Below are positions 25,099 through 53,440 of a stretch of 64,000 bases of DNA, in pieces. Under the pieces are notes generated by a model. The model was not told the origin of the DNA. It saw only the letters and a list, made by a program, of their open reading frames with translations, and made no database searches. Origin of the DNA: Amphibalanus amphitrite (lineage: Eukaryota; Arthropoda; Thecostraca; Balanomorpha; Balanidae); the NCBI RefSeq assembly GCF_019059575.1, contig NW_024881834.1:434001-498000 (forward strand), read 5' to 3'. Each line of letters begins with the position of its first letter. Positions within the stretch are counted from its first letter, which is position 1. The position numbers and the translations under genes are program-made.

Positions 25099-25561
25099 TG
25101 CCGCCAGTGAGAGCTTAAAGTGAGCGTCGTCGATAGTTCACCAGACCTGTGCACACGTGTTAATTTTCCTCCGTCTATTTTAGTCAGCCAGCACCCGACA
25201 TGCGTCCCGACAAACGTGTCATATTGAACAACTAACGCATTAAGCGTCTTTTTAAATAATTAATTTCGTGGCGAAGACTGTATGTGCAGCGTACACTGCC
25301 CCTGCAGTTCCTGTGGTGTAAGACACTGAGCGGCTCGTTTTCTGTCTCGTTTCTGACACCTGTCAGCATCCTCTGTCACACCACTGTCACCGCTGTCACG
25401 ACTCTGACTGTCACCGCGGTGCGTCTGTCATGTGACATCCGGGATAGCTGCTCCGGCACGCAGTCTCGGTCCGCGGCTCGGCGGATGCTCTGATGTGGCG
25501 CTCAGGTGTCCGGACTCCCATCTGCCGGCACCTCCGATGCCGTGCTGCGGGCCTTATTAAA

Positions 25562-25706
25562 ATGCGGCTGGCTGGGCCTGTGCTGTTGTTGGTTCTGGGC
25601 CAGGAGGGCTATTATAGTCGCCACGCCCGCCGCCGCCGCCGTCGCCGTCGCCGTCGTCTCCCGCTACCATCTCAGTTGGGCAGCGGAAATCCACTAAGCC
25701 TGGCAG
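25562..25706 (+). CDS. Candidate signal-peptide exon of the Ig/FN3 adhesion gene
   Basis: An ATG in good context (AAAATGC) opens a frame beginning MRLAGPVLLLVLG, a short signal-peptide-like hydrophobic stretch. It ends at a donor CAG/GTTAAG (GT at 25707) in phase 1, which is the phase needed to join the first Ig exon at 27218. Joining would give about 518 residues, close to the usual length of Klingon-type proteins. An in-frame ATG at 25493 is also possible. Against it, a run of ten arginines follows the hydrophobic stretch, which is odd for a secreted protein, and the donor is weak. The true first exon may lie elsewhere. Confidence 0.3.
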
Positions 25707-27217
25707 GTTAAGTCCATCGGGTGACGATGCCACATGACCTCACGAGTCACACCACGAGTCACCTGCGTAGGCTGGTGACCTGGGGGGGAGGGGGGGATGG
25801 AACGGGTTCAGGGTTGGTATATCAAAGAACGTCGATTGTCTTCTCCGCTCAAGCTCAGTGTATGGAGGCACTGAAGCTTCACACAAACGTACTCGGATGA
25901 CCCACAATTAGACTTATTTGTGTCAGGCAATAAATGACACCTACTGTCAAACAGTGGCATACTAGGATTAATTACTATACTTTTCGACATGTCAACAAGC
26001 TCGTGGAGTACATGGTACTGTCATGAGCAAAGTTATTCTCGGCAGTCTTTCGCGTCAATCACCTTTCTCCTTCGACAGCATCTCGTCTGGAAATGTGCAT
26101 CATACCTGTCTCTTATATTCCCGGGCGGCGGGCAGTGGAGGTAAAGCTCCGTTTACACTGCGGTGGATAGTAGAGGTAAAGCCCGGTTTACACAGTGGAG
26201 AAGCTCGCTGCCATGCCGTTGACGGAGTCGTGACACGTCGGGAACCAGAGTGTATAGCCGGGAATCACTGCGCCCCTGATGGACACGTGTTTACTTCAGA
26301 CGAGCGACGTGGGGAGACAGGAGTGCTGGGTGGAATGCTGAGTTAGGGTTGTTGCTGAATACCAATGGTATGGCGTGCCTACACATCTGGATTCATCGGA
26401 CTCCATTCGGGGACTTTACGATGGCTAGTTTAGGGTGAAGTTGGTGTCATTTTTTCGTACGTTTATTTATAATTTTTATAGTTTACGAGCATGTTTTGAC
26501 TGTCCCTGCTTATGGACGTTAGTTGACTGGTTTATTTACGGCACATTGCTGCGACGCTAGGTGTATGTAATTCAAACGTTTTCCAATGACTTTGGAGGTG
26601 ACTCCTGAGTCCTGCCGTCGCCCGTCACTGCATCGGACGCTATTTAACATCGCTCTTGACGCATACATGAATAAAGAGGTGTCCATGACCGCCAAGGGCC
26701 GCACCCTGTTCGGCAGAATATTTAAAATACCAGGCTGAGGGCTGGCGTCCAGTGATGCTCTAAGTTGATACCGAATCTGTCCGTTTGCGTCGCCAGAGAG
26801 TTGGCTCCCGATTGAACAGACTCACCTGATTTGGCAGCCTTCCCTGAGCCCCCGGAGCGAACACAAGTGACGCATTTGGGTACAAATGGCTCCAGGGTTT
26901 TGTGCGGAGTGGAGTTAGCAAACGAACTCCGGTTGCGTTCTGGGAAATGTTAATGCTTACTTCATCGAACATCAGCCTAATTTGGTTTGGCATTTAAATC
27001 ACTAAAATATTGATAAATCTCAACAATGCCATGGCTTTAAGTGAAACCTATCCGTCTGCAATGACCACCACCCTGATCGTTCCGTCCCGTTGTGTCTTCG
27101 GAAAGGTGTACTGAACTGTACCTGTCGTTACGGTTAACCCCATCCTACCTTTCTCGCATAGTTGTATCCCGCTTTTGCACAACAACCACACACTAACCTA
27201 CCACTGTTTGTCCTCAG
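25707..27217. other. Non-coding gap before the first supported Ig exon
   Basis: This would be the first intron if the candidate exon at 25562-25706 is real. No domain or repeat is recognised. Confidence 0.35.
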
Positions 27218-44097
<16,880 letters not shown>

Positions 44098-46523
44098 TGA
44101 TCACCTATGAGGTGAGTGCTCACCTTTCCCTCACCTGTGAAGTGAGGTGAGGAGGTCATCCTCCTCGACCTTTCAGTTCCGACGCTTACTTAATGGTCCG
44201 TTCGATCTGCTCTCCAGTTGGTCAAAGTCGAAAACACAAAGAAGAAGAAGAAGATGGAATGTGTGGTGTTTTCGCCAAACATGCTCGTTTGCTGAGTGTT
44301 TTTGTTTGAGATGTTTCCATTCACTAACTGTTGTTGTTTGTGCCCCGGCAGTGAAGGTCGTTCAGAGATTGTGCCACTCGCACTACCCCAAGTGACTAAC
44401 CTCGTTTTGTATCCGTTTGCCACACCGCTCACAAAAACAAATTCACAGGCCACAACTTGAAAATTGATATATCAGAGCCATCAATCATACTAAAGATGCG
44501 ATACTTTCGGGTCAGCTTTCTTACCCTCCGTATTGGGTATTACTCGCATACGTAAAAAACGGCATAAACTTTGTACCCTTTACCCATTTTACCAAGTACT
44601 CATACAGCCCTCGTCTCAATGTGCGATAGGTATCTACCACGTACTGAGAGGAGGACTGTATTTACCCGCAGCCGTAGTTGTTTTTAGCAGACAGTGCATA
44701 TCATTCGGATCGCAACATACATCAATTGCTGGCGTTTTCTGTTCCATGTCCCGCTTATTAACTCGTAATAACCGTATTTTTCAGACTGCCAACACCCTGC
44801 TTTGAATAGGTGAGTGGCGATTTTGCCAACTAACCATGCATGGACCGTGCATCGGAGGGCCTCAGTAGGTGTGATTGTTTATCAGGAATCAGCCATAAGG
44901 TCCTGTCTCGTCGGCGCTCCGCGAATAATTGACATGTCACCCATTTAGAGCGCAGCAATGTTTCCGGAGGGTGTAACATACCGTGTAAACCTGAAGGTGC
45001 AAAAGTCAACAGATTTAGTGAGGCAGGCGTAAATGCCAGAAAAAGTACTTTTCCGCCTCACAGCGTATCTCATTTATGCTTTTATGTAAATGCGCTCTTA
45101 AATGCCAGCCTATCAGGAGTATTTTGCGAGCTGGACTACGCGCTCCCTGCAGCCGCTGACTGTCATCTTCTGCTCCGCAGGTCGGAAAGAGAATCCTGTG
45201 CCACGTCAGCGCGCACGTCCTCTTCAGCGAGGAGATGGGAGGACGTGACGTGCCCTTCTGAGCACGGCCTGCCGCGTGACGTCTCTGAGACGTGACGTGA
45301 CGTAGGCCGTCTCTGCAGAGGGCGGCGCTGGCGGGGCGCGGAGCCGCGGCGGAGCGGCCAGTGGAGCCGCTCCTCGGAGACCAGCCGTTCAGCCCGGCCC
45401 TCAGCTGGCACCGGCACAGAGTCACCGGCACAGCGGCTACTGACAGACAGACAGCTGCTGCCCAGCTGCCAGACAACCAGCTGCTCAGCTGCCAAACAAC
45501 TGTTCAGCTGTCAGACAACTAGCAGCCGCCGCCAGCGGCAACTGTAGCTTCCAAACAACCTGCTGTCACTACTGTTGCCAGGCAACCAGCCATTACATCA
45601 AGCAGCTGTGTTACCCAGTGTCTGACGACGAACTGCAGTTGCTTTTCGTAGCCGGGTAGTGTTATTTCGTTGCTAAGCAACCAGAACCGCTGTCGGACCG
45701 CCGGCTGAGGAGCCACCTGTTGCCGCGACGGTTCTCTTGCGACCACATAGGTGACAGAGACAATGTGAACTGGGACAGAGACGATGTGAACTGAACGCGC
45801 GCGCGCGCACGATACCGGTGCAACTGTGATGGTTTCTATATTGTTGGAACGTGTGCCAAGGATGAGTGCGGATGTAAGTGTATGTGAGTGCGGCAGTAGT
45901 GAGGGTGAGGAGAAAAGATTGAGTTGAGTTTTCGGTGTTTGAAGGCACTCTGCGGGTTGAAGAAATAACGAGGGCTAGGGGTGTGAACTTTTATCTGCCC
46001 GTGCCCCCGTCATGTTCTGTATGGATCGTTCGATTCATTGATTTGAACTGGTCGAAACTGCCATCGACGAGTGAGAGATACTAAATGCTATTGTGAATGT
46101 CATCGCTTTACACTGTAGGCTGGGTGAATCGGTGAGCACATGGAATGTCGTACAACGAAAGCTACCTACGCTTCACAACCGAAGCGTGCTTGTGTGTCCT
46201 TGGCATGCATTTATATCGGTGCGTTTGTATTATATCTTTGTCGGAGTGAATGCACGCATTGACGTATCGAATTCGTATCATCGATAAAAAATACATTTCG
46301 TCCATCGATGTTTCGAAGGGGTCTTTTTCAAGTACTTCATACGTTCCCGACGGCCATGCTAGCACGTTTGAGACTGGCAATGTCGTATAATGATCGTCTT
46401 AACTTGTCGATGACAGATTGTTCTACATTACCCGGTTAAAACCATTCGATACTGGATCGTATAGAAACGTGACAACGGCATTTTAAGACCAACGGAGCTG
46501 AATGGATAATGGTCCAAAAAGGA
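44098..46523. other. Probable 3' UTR and intergenic sequence after the adhesion gene
   Basis: No further coding exon is visible. A tandem region at about 45465-45690 repeats GCCAAACAACTG and GCCAGGCAACCAGC-type units, including GTTGCCAGGCAAC and GTTGCTAAGCAAC palindromes. If the poly(A) signal at 46524 is used, the 3' UTR would be about 2.4 kb. Confidence 0.4.
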
Positions 46524-46529
46524 AATAAA
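46524..46529 (+). terminator. Candidate poly(A) signal of the adhesion gene
   Basis: AATAAA on the plus strand, the first clear one after the stop at 44097 in this non-coding stretch. An inverted repeat TTGGCT-C-AGCCAA follows at about 46541. Confidence 0.35.
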
Positions 46530-46556
46530 TGTACAATACGTTGGCTCAGCCAACAC

Positions 46557-46562
46557 TTTATT
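46557..46562 (-). terminator. Poly(A) signal of PSMD14
   Basis: AATAAA on the minus strand, about 155 bp after the PSMD14 stop codon. Cleavage would fall near 46535-46545, overlapping the end of the convergent adhesion gene. Confidence 0.65.
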
Positions 46563-46716
46563 CATTTTACATTAAAATTAGCACAGAGAGAAAACCAGCC
46601 GTTGTATGAGGCGCGACGTGAGATACACAATGTCCATCTGAGCGCCGCCGAGCGCTCTTCACGTCCTTCCCATCGAGTCCCGGCGGTGCTCCCCGCTTCC
46701 CGCACCACCGACCCCC

Positions 46717-47652
46717 TCACTTGAACACCACCGTGTCCAGCATGGCGCCCAGACACTGAACGATGTTGGACGTCATCAGTGTGCCGACCTTCTCCTCTAG
46801 ATGGCGCTTGGGGTCCATCTTGCCGACGTTCTTGATGGCCAGCTGCTCGGGCGTCATGGACTCCTCATCCTCGAGCGACTTCTGGTAGTTGACGGCCAGG
46901 TCCAGCATCTGCTTCACCGTCTTCTCGTTGACGTCGCAGTGCTGGCGGTAGTCCTGCAGCTGAAGGCCGTCCATCCACGTCTCCTTGTTGAGGTTCATCA
47001 GCATCCGCTGCTCCAGCTCGTTCTTGCGGTAGTTGATGGAGATGGAGTAGTAGTGTCGGTTCAGGCCATGGATGAGCGCCGGCAGCGAGGGCTTCTGCAG
47101 GTGCCCCAGGTTCGAGGTGGTCTGCCGCGGCTCCTGGCCCAGCACCATCACGTTCGGGTTGATGAGACGGAACGCGTCAATCACCACCTTGCCCTTGACG
47201 GACTGGATGGGGTCGACCACCACGGCCACGGCGCGCTCCGAGAGTGCCTCGAAGCTCTGCTGGGTGTTGATGTCGACGCCGGAGAGCCAGCAGCCGAAGC
47301 CCGGGTGGGAGTGGTACCAGCCGACCACCATCTCCGGCCGGCCCGTCTGCTTCAGCATGTCCAGCATCTTGGCCTGGAACACCGGGTCCACGGCCTCCAC
47401 GGATACGCCGGTACCCGACTGCGGCATGGCGAACACGTCGATCACTCGCACCGTGTACTCGTCGACAAACTCGCCCAGCATCAGACCCATCACCTCCATG
47501 GGCACGCCGGCGCGGCCGTGCTTCAGCATCTTGAGCAGCGCCAGGGATGAGATGTACACCTGCTCGGCTGTGTCCACCGTCGGCCCGTCGCCGGACGGCG
47601 CCTGCTGGCCCAGGTTGGGCATCCCACCGCTCAGCCGCAGTATGCGATCCAT
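46717..47652 (-). CDS. 26S proteasome lid deubiquitinase PSMD14/Rpn11
   Basis: A single uninterrupted frame of 311 residues; the human protein has 310. It is the zinc-dependent JAMM/MPN+ isopeptidase of the 19S regulatory lid, which removes ubiquitin chains as substrates enter the proteasome, working with PSMD7/Rpn8. The catalytic residues are present: Glu53 in [13 protein letters not shown], and His114, His116 and Asp127 in [17 protein letters not shown]. The substrate-loop and C-terminal helices ([35 protein letters not shown]) are intact. Codons are strongly G/C-ending. The coding region has no intron, unlike the multi-exon vertebrate gene, but an acceptor just before the ATG suggests a 5' UTR intron. 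Confidence 0.98.
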   Translation of the reverse strand: MDRILRLSGGMPNLGQQAPSGDGPTVDTAEQVYISSLALLKMLKHGRAGVPMEVMGLMLGEFVDEYTVRVIDVFAMPQSGTGVSVEAVDPVFQAKMLDMLKQTGRPEMVVGWYHSHPGFGCWLSGVDINTQQSFEALSERAVAVVVDPIQSVKGKVVIDAFRLINPNVMVLGQEPRQTTSNLGHLQKPSLPALIHGLNRHYYSISINYRKNELEQRMLMNLNKETWMDGLQLQDYRQHCDVNEKTVKQMLDLAVNYQKSLEDEESMTPEQLAIKNVGKMDPKRHLEEKVGTLMTSNIVQCLGAMLDTVVFK

Positions 47653-47667
47653 GGCAAGACAGCACCT
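47653..47667 (-). other. 5' UTR splice acceptor of PSMD14
   Basis: On the minus strand TGTTTTCCCCAG/GTGCTGTCTTGCC precedes the ATG by 13 bases. The pyrimidine tract and AG make a good acceptor, so the start of the mRNA probably comes from an exon further right that I could not identify. Confidence 0.55.
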
Positions 47668-48999
47668 GGGGAAAACACAGGAGCCGTGGGGTCAGAGGGG
47701 CGGGTGCGATCAGACCAACATGGGTAGCACGGGGTACAGGTTAGTGTCGACACAGGTCACCTGGTAGTTCGAGCTTTTCATGTCATGACTGGCTGGTCAG
47801 TACAGATCACATGGTCAGGTTACAATGGATCACTCTCAGTGTTTGGTCTATCATTTCCAGGCATGGTCCCTGCCCTGGAGAATAAAATATAGGTAGTCAG
47901 AGAATCATGACTTGCATGTTCGATAAGAAGCTAAGAACTGCCTGCAGTACAGTACCAAATAACTACTGGAAACTAGCCATCACAGTTTCAATCAGAAACC
48001 CAGAAAGAAGTCCTAACTGCTTTAAGATGTAAAAAGAGATCTAATTTAAAACATTAAGCATTTGTCAAATTAGTCAGGTCATAATCATACATAACATACA
48101 TTGTAAAATAAAGAATAAATGTGAGTCACAGTGCAAATATAAAATTTAGTCACAGATGCCTTAAGAACTAAGTACCCTTTAGCATTAGTTCCAGCATAAA
48201 ATACAGAGGTTGTCAAAAGGATGTCCCTTTTTACCCCAAGGGCGAGCATGAGATACATTTATAACCAATCACTAAACAAGTTGGTAAAAATATAAATTGA
48301 GTCCGAGTGACTGTTAAAAGATAGTTTTCATATTCTTACATCATTTGACATCCTGAATCCAAAAATGATACTTAAATGTCTTGGAAATAAAAGAAAAACA
48401 TAATCAAACCTGACCTAACCTTACCTATTTACCTACAACCTACCAACCTACAAACCTACAACCTAACCTAACCTAACCTACAAACCTACCAACCTAAAAC
48501 CTACAAACCTACAACCTAACCTAACCTAAAACCTAATTTTTTTGCTGTTACATATTTGTATCAACAGCGTCACAATTGTCCACTCGGACCTAATATATAC
48601 TAATACCAACAAGTTAACCAAAAATATAAAATAAAGTCAATGAGCTGTTTTCTTTGTTGTTAACTCTTCTACCCTAAAACAATCCTGGCACTAGAAACTC
48701 AAATAATTTAGTCCAAGCTTTCAGCATACAAGCAATAAATTTGGAAATTGGCATTTTAGCCTGTGATACACTCGTGCATTTTGTTAGGGAAATTAAAAAT
48801 GGCTGTGGTCCAAAATTGTAACTAGAGCCGCATTAAATGTCTATGAAGTGTGACACCTTTTTACGACTACCAAAGATTCTACGTCATCTGGCCAATGCAG
48901 TTGCCATTTTTAAACATCATTGGCCCAGAGCATGTAGAATCTTTATCATCTGAGAGACATCAAACGCGGCCTGGGTACCTTAGCTTCATTGCTCCATGT
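47668..48999. other. AT-rich sequence upstream of PSMD14
   Basis: Probably the first intron or promoter side of PSMD14. No coding exon is seen. It contains the CCTAA tract described separately. Confidence 0.45.
48407..48535. repeat. Degenerate interstitial CCTAA (TTAGG) repeat
   Basis: Runs of CCTAACCTAACCTAACCTA, mixed with CCTACAAA and CCTACCAA variants. TTAGG is the usual telomere repeat of arthropods, here on the minus strand. Confidence 0.7.
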
Positions 49000-51027
49000 C
49001 AGTCGGGGAAACTATGGTAAAATCTGCTATTTTTAGCAGTCTGCTATTTTTAGCAGAAATCTGCTAAAAATGGGTACGCATGTCAGTAGGCGGAACTATG
49101 GTCGTGAGTACCCAAATATAGGAACGTTCCCATTTTTGGGAACAGAGTTCCCAAATATGGGAACGGGCGTTCCCATTTATGAGAACGGAAGGCAATTTTT
49201 CAGCCGTTCGCCCACTAAAACTCAAAAGTGCATCACGTCTCAAAAAAGTGCACGCTGATTTAAGTATCTAGTAAATTTCCATAAAGTTATCTTTAATCTC
49301 ACCGTGGAACAAGGAAATTGACCGTGGAATGATATTTTTAATGATTTTTTAAAAATGACAGAATGGTGGAAATATGGGTTATACGACATTTAACATGCAA
49401 TTTTAAGGAAAATGAAGCATTTTTTACATTTTGAGGTCAAGTATAATAATTTTCGCCTGGTTATGAAGTTTCATTCTAGCGACACCAGATGCTGACATAT
49501 GCAAGCGAACACGCGGACAGTCCCGAGGTAATATTGTTGACTTTTGGTGTCGGGGCGATCGACCGCGTGGAACGTCAGTGATTTTACCGAACTACTGTTG
49601 TAAACTCAGTTTCAGTGGTTTAAAATCATTCAGCTGTATTTTATCAGCCCTGAAAGACATATTTTGTTTGGATGCTAGCTGTTTAGCGTTGTTTTATAAG
49701 CAGCGTCATGAGCGTGGTTTTTGTCTTCGGCGTTTCTAAGCATGATCGTTTGGTGGGAATTTCTCTGATATAGGTCGCTCTGTGTGGCTTATTTATAATT
49801 TTTATGCTGATTTCGATCATTCCTCGTGCCCATCCTACCAGGCCTTTTGCCACTTACACTCATTAAGAAAGGAAAAAACTAGATTTTCATTGGGACTAGG
49901 TGTTTTGAGGGTGTAACATATTCAGCGTTCCCATTTTTGGATACTTCTTGTGCTCGTCAACTCTCGGTGATTAGCAGACAGGTGCTTGACATGTCTCCAC
50001 CCTCGGCGCGGACGGTGGATATAGGTATGGAAGACCTTGTTGAACATTGCTGAGCGTTGTGGATTACGTAATCCTGCAGAGGGGGGCGTGCCCGCTGCGA
50101 GATCGACGGGAATAAAAGCGCAGAAGACCGGGCGAAACATGCAACGGTCTTGCCGGAAAGGTCATCTGATGATTGTTGCGTTAACAATAATTTGCGGCGT
50201 TGGACGTGATGCTTGTTAATGAAAAGAGCCCCTGAAAGGCGTCGGTGAAATCGTTCCCAATTTTGGGTACGCCGTTCCCATAATAAGGAACGCTTGCAGC
50301 GCCAGTGTACGAGAGCGTTCCCAAATTTGGGCTCGCGGCCCGGGTGATGGACTGCTTTAGAAATAGGGGAACGATTTGAAACTACGATGGGCCTTACAAT
50401 ATCAAACTCTTTCCCAACAATATTGAGACAACTATCAGGCGGTTCACGATCGTTTTATATTTTTTGGACGTCATTTAACGGTTCTTTTTCTTGTTTTAAA
50501 TAATGCCTACATGGCGTTCCCATATTTGGGTTTATCGTTCCCAAACATGGGAACGAAAATGCGTTCCCGAAAATGGGTACGCTTGACCATAGTTCCGCCT
50601 ACTGATGTGACGTCATCGTACCCAAATATAGCAGATTTGGGTACGGCCCCATACAAAAGCAGATCTGCACCCTAATTGAAGCAAATGCGCATCAAATGCC
50701 TGGCAGATTCATGATTAGAATAGTGCTGAGAATGTCCTCTGATATTTTTGTTCAGATCCGACTATTTTCAAATAATGAATTTGAAAATAGTCGGATCTGA
50801 ACAAAAATAGCAGAGATCACTCTCAGCACTATTCTCATCATGAATCTGCCAGGCATTTGATGCGCATTTGCTTCAATTAGGGTGCAGATCTGCTTTTGTA
50901 TGGGGCCGTACCCAAATCTGCTATATTTGGGTACGATGACGTCACATGCGTACCCATTTTTAGCAGATTTCTGCTAAAAATAGCAGACTGCTAAAAATAG
51001 CAGATTTTACCATAGTTTCCCCGACTG
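49000..51027. mobile_element. Palindromic transposon A, split by element B
   Basis: The ends are inverted: CAGTCGGGGAAACTATGGTA at 49000 and its complement ending at 51027. With element B removed, two arms of about 250 bp (49000-49083 plus 50605-50771, and 50779-51027) form one nearly complete hairpin around a short loop near 50775. ATGT flanks both ends, a 4 bp target duplication. The terminal region repeats the palindrome CTGCTATTTTTAGCAG. There is no transposase. The superfamily is uncertain. Confidence 0.8.
49084..50604. mobile_element. Transposon B inserted in the left arm of A
   Basis: The ends CAGTAGGCGGAACTATGGTC and the complement ending CCTACTG are related to those of A. ATGT is duplicated on both sides. 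The other arm of A shows the empty site (GGGTACGCATGTGACGTC), so the insertion and its duplication are read directly. Inside both ends lie repeated palindromes of the type GTTCCCAAATATGGGAAC, about ten in all, with variants. No transposase frame is recognised. Confidence 0.8.
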
Positions 51028-51912
51028 ATGTAAGCCAAAATGGGGACCAATCCAGACCCTTCACTAACATGGAGCAAAATATAATGAAGTCCTTTCATCC
51101 GTCATCGCGTAGGAAGAGAGCATTGGCTCTATAGGAACCTTGCATTGTCATTCAATGGAAAATAAACGTTTGCCTAGTTGTAGTACAAATGAAGGCAGGG
51201 AACTTCCAATTCACATTCACATAATTTCAAAACGTACCTACCTACCTGGCTAGGTACCTACCTTTTACAAACGTCAGGAAAGTCTCACAAGCCGAATAAC
51301 ACAGCACCGTTTAGAAGATTTATGCTACCAACATATATGATGCGACTCAATAATTAATATATTCAAGACAAAGACAACTCAAGTACAAAACAAGGCTATA
51401 TAACTCCGTACAAAATGCAAAAATAAATTCGCTAATTCCGCAATGCAATTGCCGGCGGCCGGCGATGACTGGCGTCAGGGACAAATGTGGATCCATTCAT
51501 GCGCCGCAACTGGCGATTCTTATTTTGCTGACATAAAGTAGTTGAACAAGAAATGCAACACTATTCAACTGCAATCCTCGCAATTATCATATAGGTAACT
51601 CAGCATTTGCTGAGTTAATTGCACTCATAATTCCCCATATTGGTATATTACATCAATTTTCATCATTCCAAGTGTAATTTGGGGCTTAGCTAAGCGTGAA
51701 AACATCGTTTGATGTAGGTAATTAATTCATTTAGGATAAAACCTGTAATCGCCGCTCTGTAGGATGTGGAAGGCTTGTGATGTAAGTAGGTTGTACCTAC
51801 ATAGCTATCATGCATTGCATACAATTCACAAACAAACATACATACTGGTCAATTTGACAGCTGGACGAGAGAGAGAGAGAGAAGAGAGGCGGAATGAGAC
51901 TTTCCCGTAGCT
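51028..51912. other. No gene seen
   Basis: AT-rich sequence with a CTACCTACCTACCTGG run at about 51240 and a GA tract at about 51868-51890. Confidence 0.5.
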
Positions 51913-52240
51913 TGTCCCGTAGCTCAGATGGTAGAGCATCGGACTCCCGGAAGTGAGAGCCCGGGTTCGAGACGCTCCGGCGCTCGATATTTGAGACTCC
52001 TGATGGGGAAGGTCTGCGGTTGGTGGGAGCAGCCGCAGCCAGTTGAAGTCAGTTGAGTGGGACAGGCCGTGTCCGGCTTTGAAGGGCACGTTAAACTTTG
52101 GCATCTAAATTCTCCCGTTACCCGGAATTGCGCGATCGGACGGTAGGGGTCGGGGTCTACGCAACAAGCTCTGCTTAGCATGGGCTCCGGCTCTGTCAAT
52201 TCGTCCATTCAAACATTCGAGCTAAATTTATAAAAAAATG
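51913..52240 (+). mobile_element. tRNA-derived SINE, copy 2
   Basis: Head with A box TAGCTCAGATGGTAGAGC and B box GGGTTCGAGAC, body with GGGCACGTTAAACTTTGG, tail ATTTATAAAAAAATG. It is the same family as 6975-7318 and better preserved in the tRNA part. The acceptor stem does not close as in a real tRNA. Confidence 0.88.
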
Positions 52241-52762
52241 TTTATCGCAGCTCGCCTCGGGACCAAACCAATTAGGGGACTTCAGATCTCTTCTGGCTCA
52301 TCGAACCCCATGTTTTGACAATCAGCCCTCGGAGCGCCGGCTAATTGGTCGTCAAATGATCGGACGAGGCCGGTAGACGACACTGACAGAATGTGGCCAC
52401 TCATTCTGTTTATCACGCACAGTTTATCACGCACTGGTAGTGGGACGCCGCGCTGCCCAGAATTAAGTGCCTATAACGGGAGCCTGTCCGAAACCTGACC
52501 GGAATCGGAGTGTCACCGTCTGGGACCAACGGGCCTGTCCGATGGCCGATAGCTGGGGTAGGCCTGGCATGAGCCTCCCTCTGCGCTGGCACCGTTCGGT
52601 CGCCTGAAGCGCCGAAAGCAGAGGAGGCGGAAGCAAAAAGCGGTCGGGAGCGGCAGCTATAGGACGGTCGGTCAGTCTGCGATAGGAGGCCGCGGCGTCT
52701 GGCCACGGTTCGTGTGGTCTCCACCGAGCTGTCGTCTCCCGAAAGGTGAGTGCTACAATTCA

Positions 52763-52817
52763 GACACACACGCACACACACACACACAAACACACCCCCA
52801 CACACACACACACACAC
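52763..52817. repeat. (CA)n microsatellite
   Basis: Interrupted CA dinucleotide repeat of about 55 bp. Confidence 0.9.
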
Positions 52818-53394
52818 GGCAAACGCTGTGACCTCTCGGTCCCCAAACGTTTATTCATGTATTATTTCGCATGGCCGATCCGTTAACACTAAAAGACGTT
52901 TACTTCTGTATATGATAATATATTATCATAGGTATATGTCGGACGTCGGTGTGGTTCAAATAAATTGTACGGTGTCGAATACGATTCGAATCCGAATGCA
53001 ATTGGGCGGCCCGAATAAATCAATCTTCGGACACTTCGTCAGGTACGTTTTGGTGTCTGCTAATTATCCTCATGCTGGCACATCGCTTCGACGTCCGTTG
53101 AATCATCCTCCGAGAACTTTATCCGTATATCTCGTTCATTTGTGCTGTAGATGTTTTCCCTTCGATATTAAATGATGCTTGATTCAGCGAGCCGGTGGCG
53201 AGGTCCTATTCTAGCTATCTTGAATGATTCTAGGTAATAGCACAGCCTTCGAGTTATTCTCGGTTTTGTCGAAAAAAAGAATTGGTACCTAAAGCCGGCA
53301 GGAGGAACTCTGCGCCTATTTAGGGTTTTGTGCTGGTGCGTCATCGGAGCGTCGCTGAATAGACAGGTTCGTCGAGGCAGCTATATCGATCGAA

Positions 53395-53440
53395 GAGGGG
53401 AGGGGAGGGGAGGGGACAGGAGGGGAGGGGAGGGGCCAGC
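53395..53440 (+). repeat. (GGGGA)n tract, G-quadruplex-prone
   Basis: Eight GGGG blocks, mostly spaced by a single A, with one GACAGG interruption. Confidence 0.8.

Noticed and set aside
46801-47550. 249-residue frame on the plus strand
   Set aside because: It is antisense to the intact PSMD14 coding region, whose strong G/C third-position bias keeps the opposite strand open.
51913-51990. tRNA gene
   Set aside because: It is the head of the second SINE copy, and the acceptor stem is not complementary.
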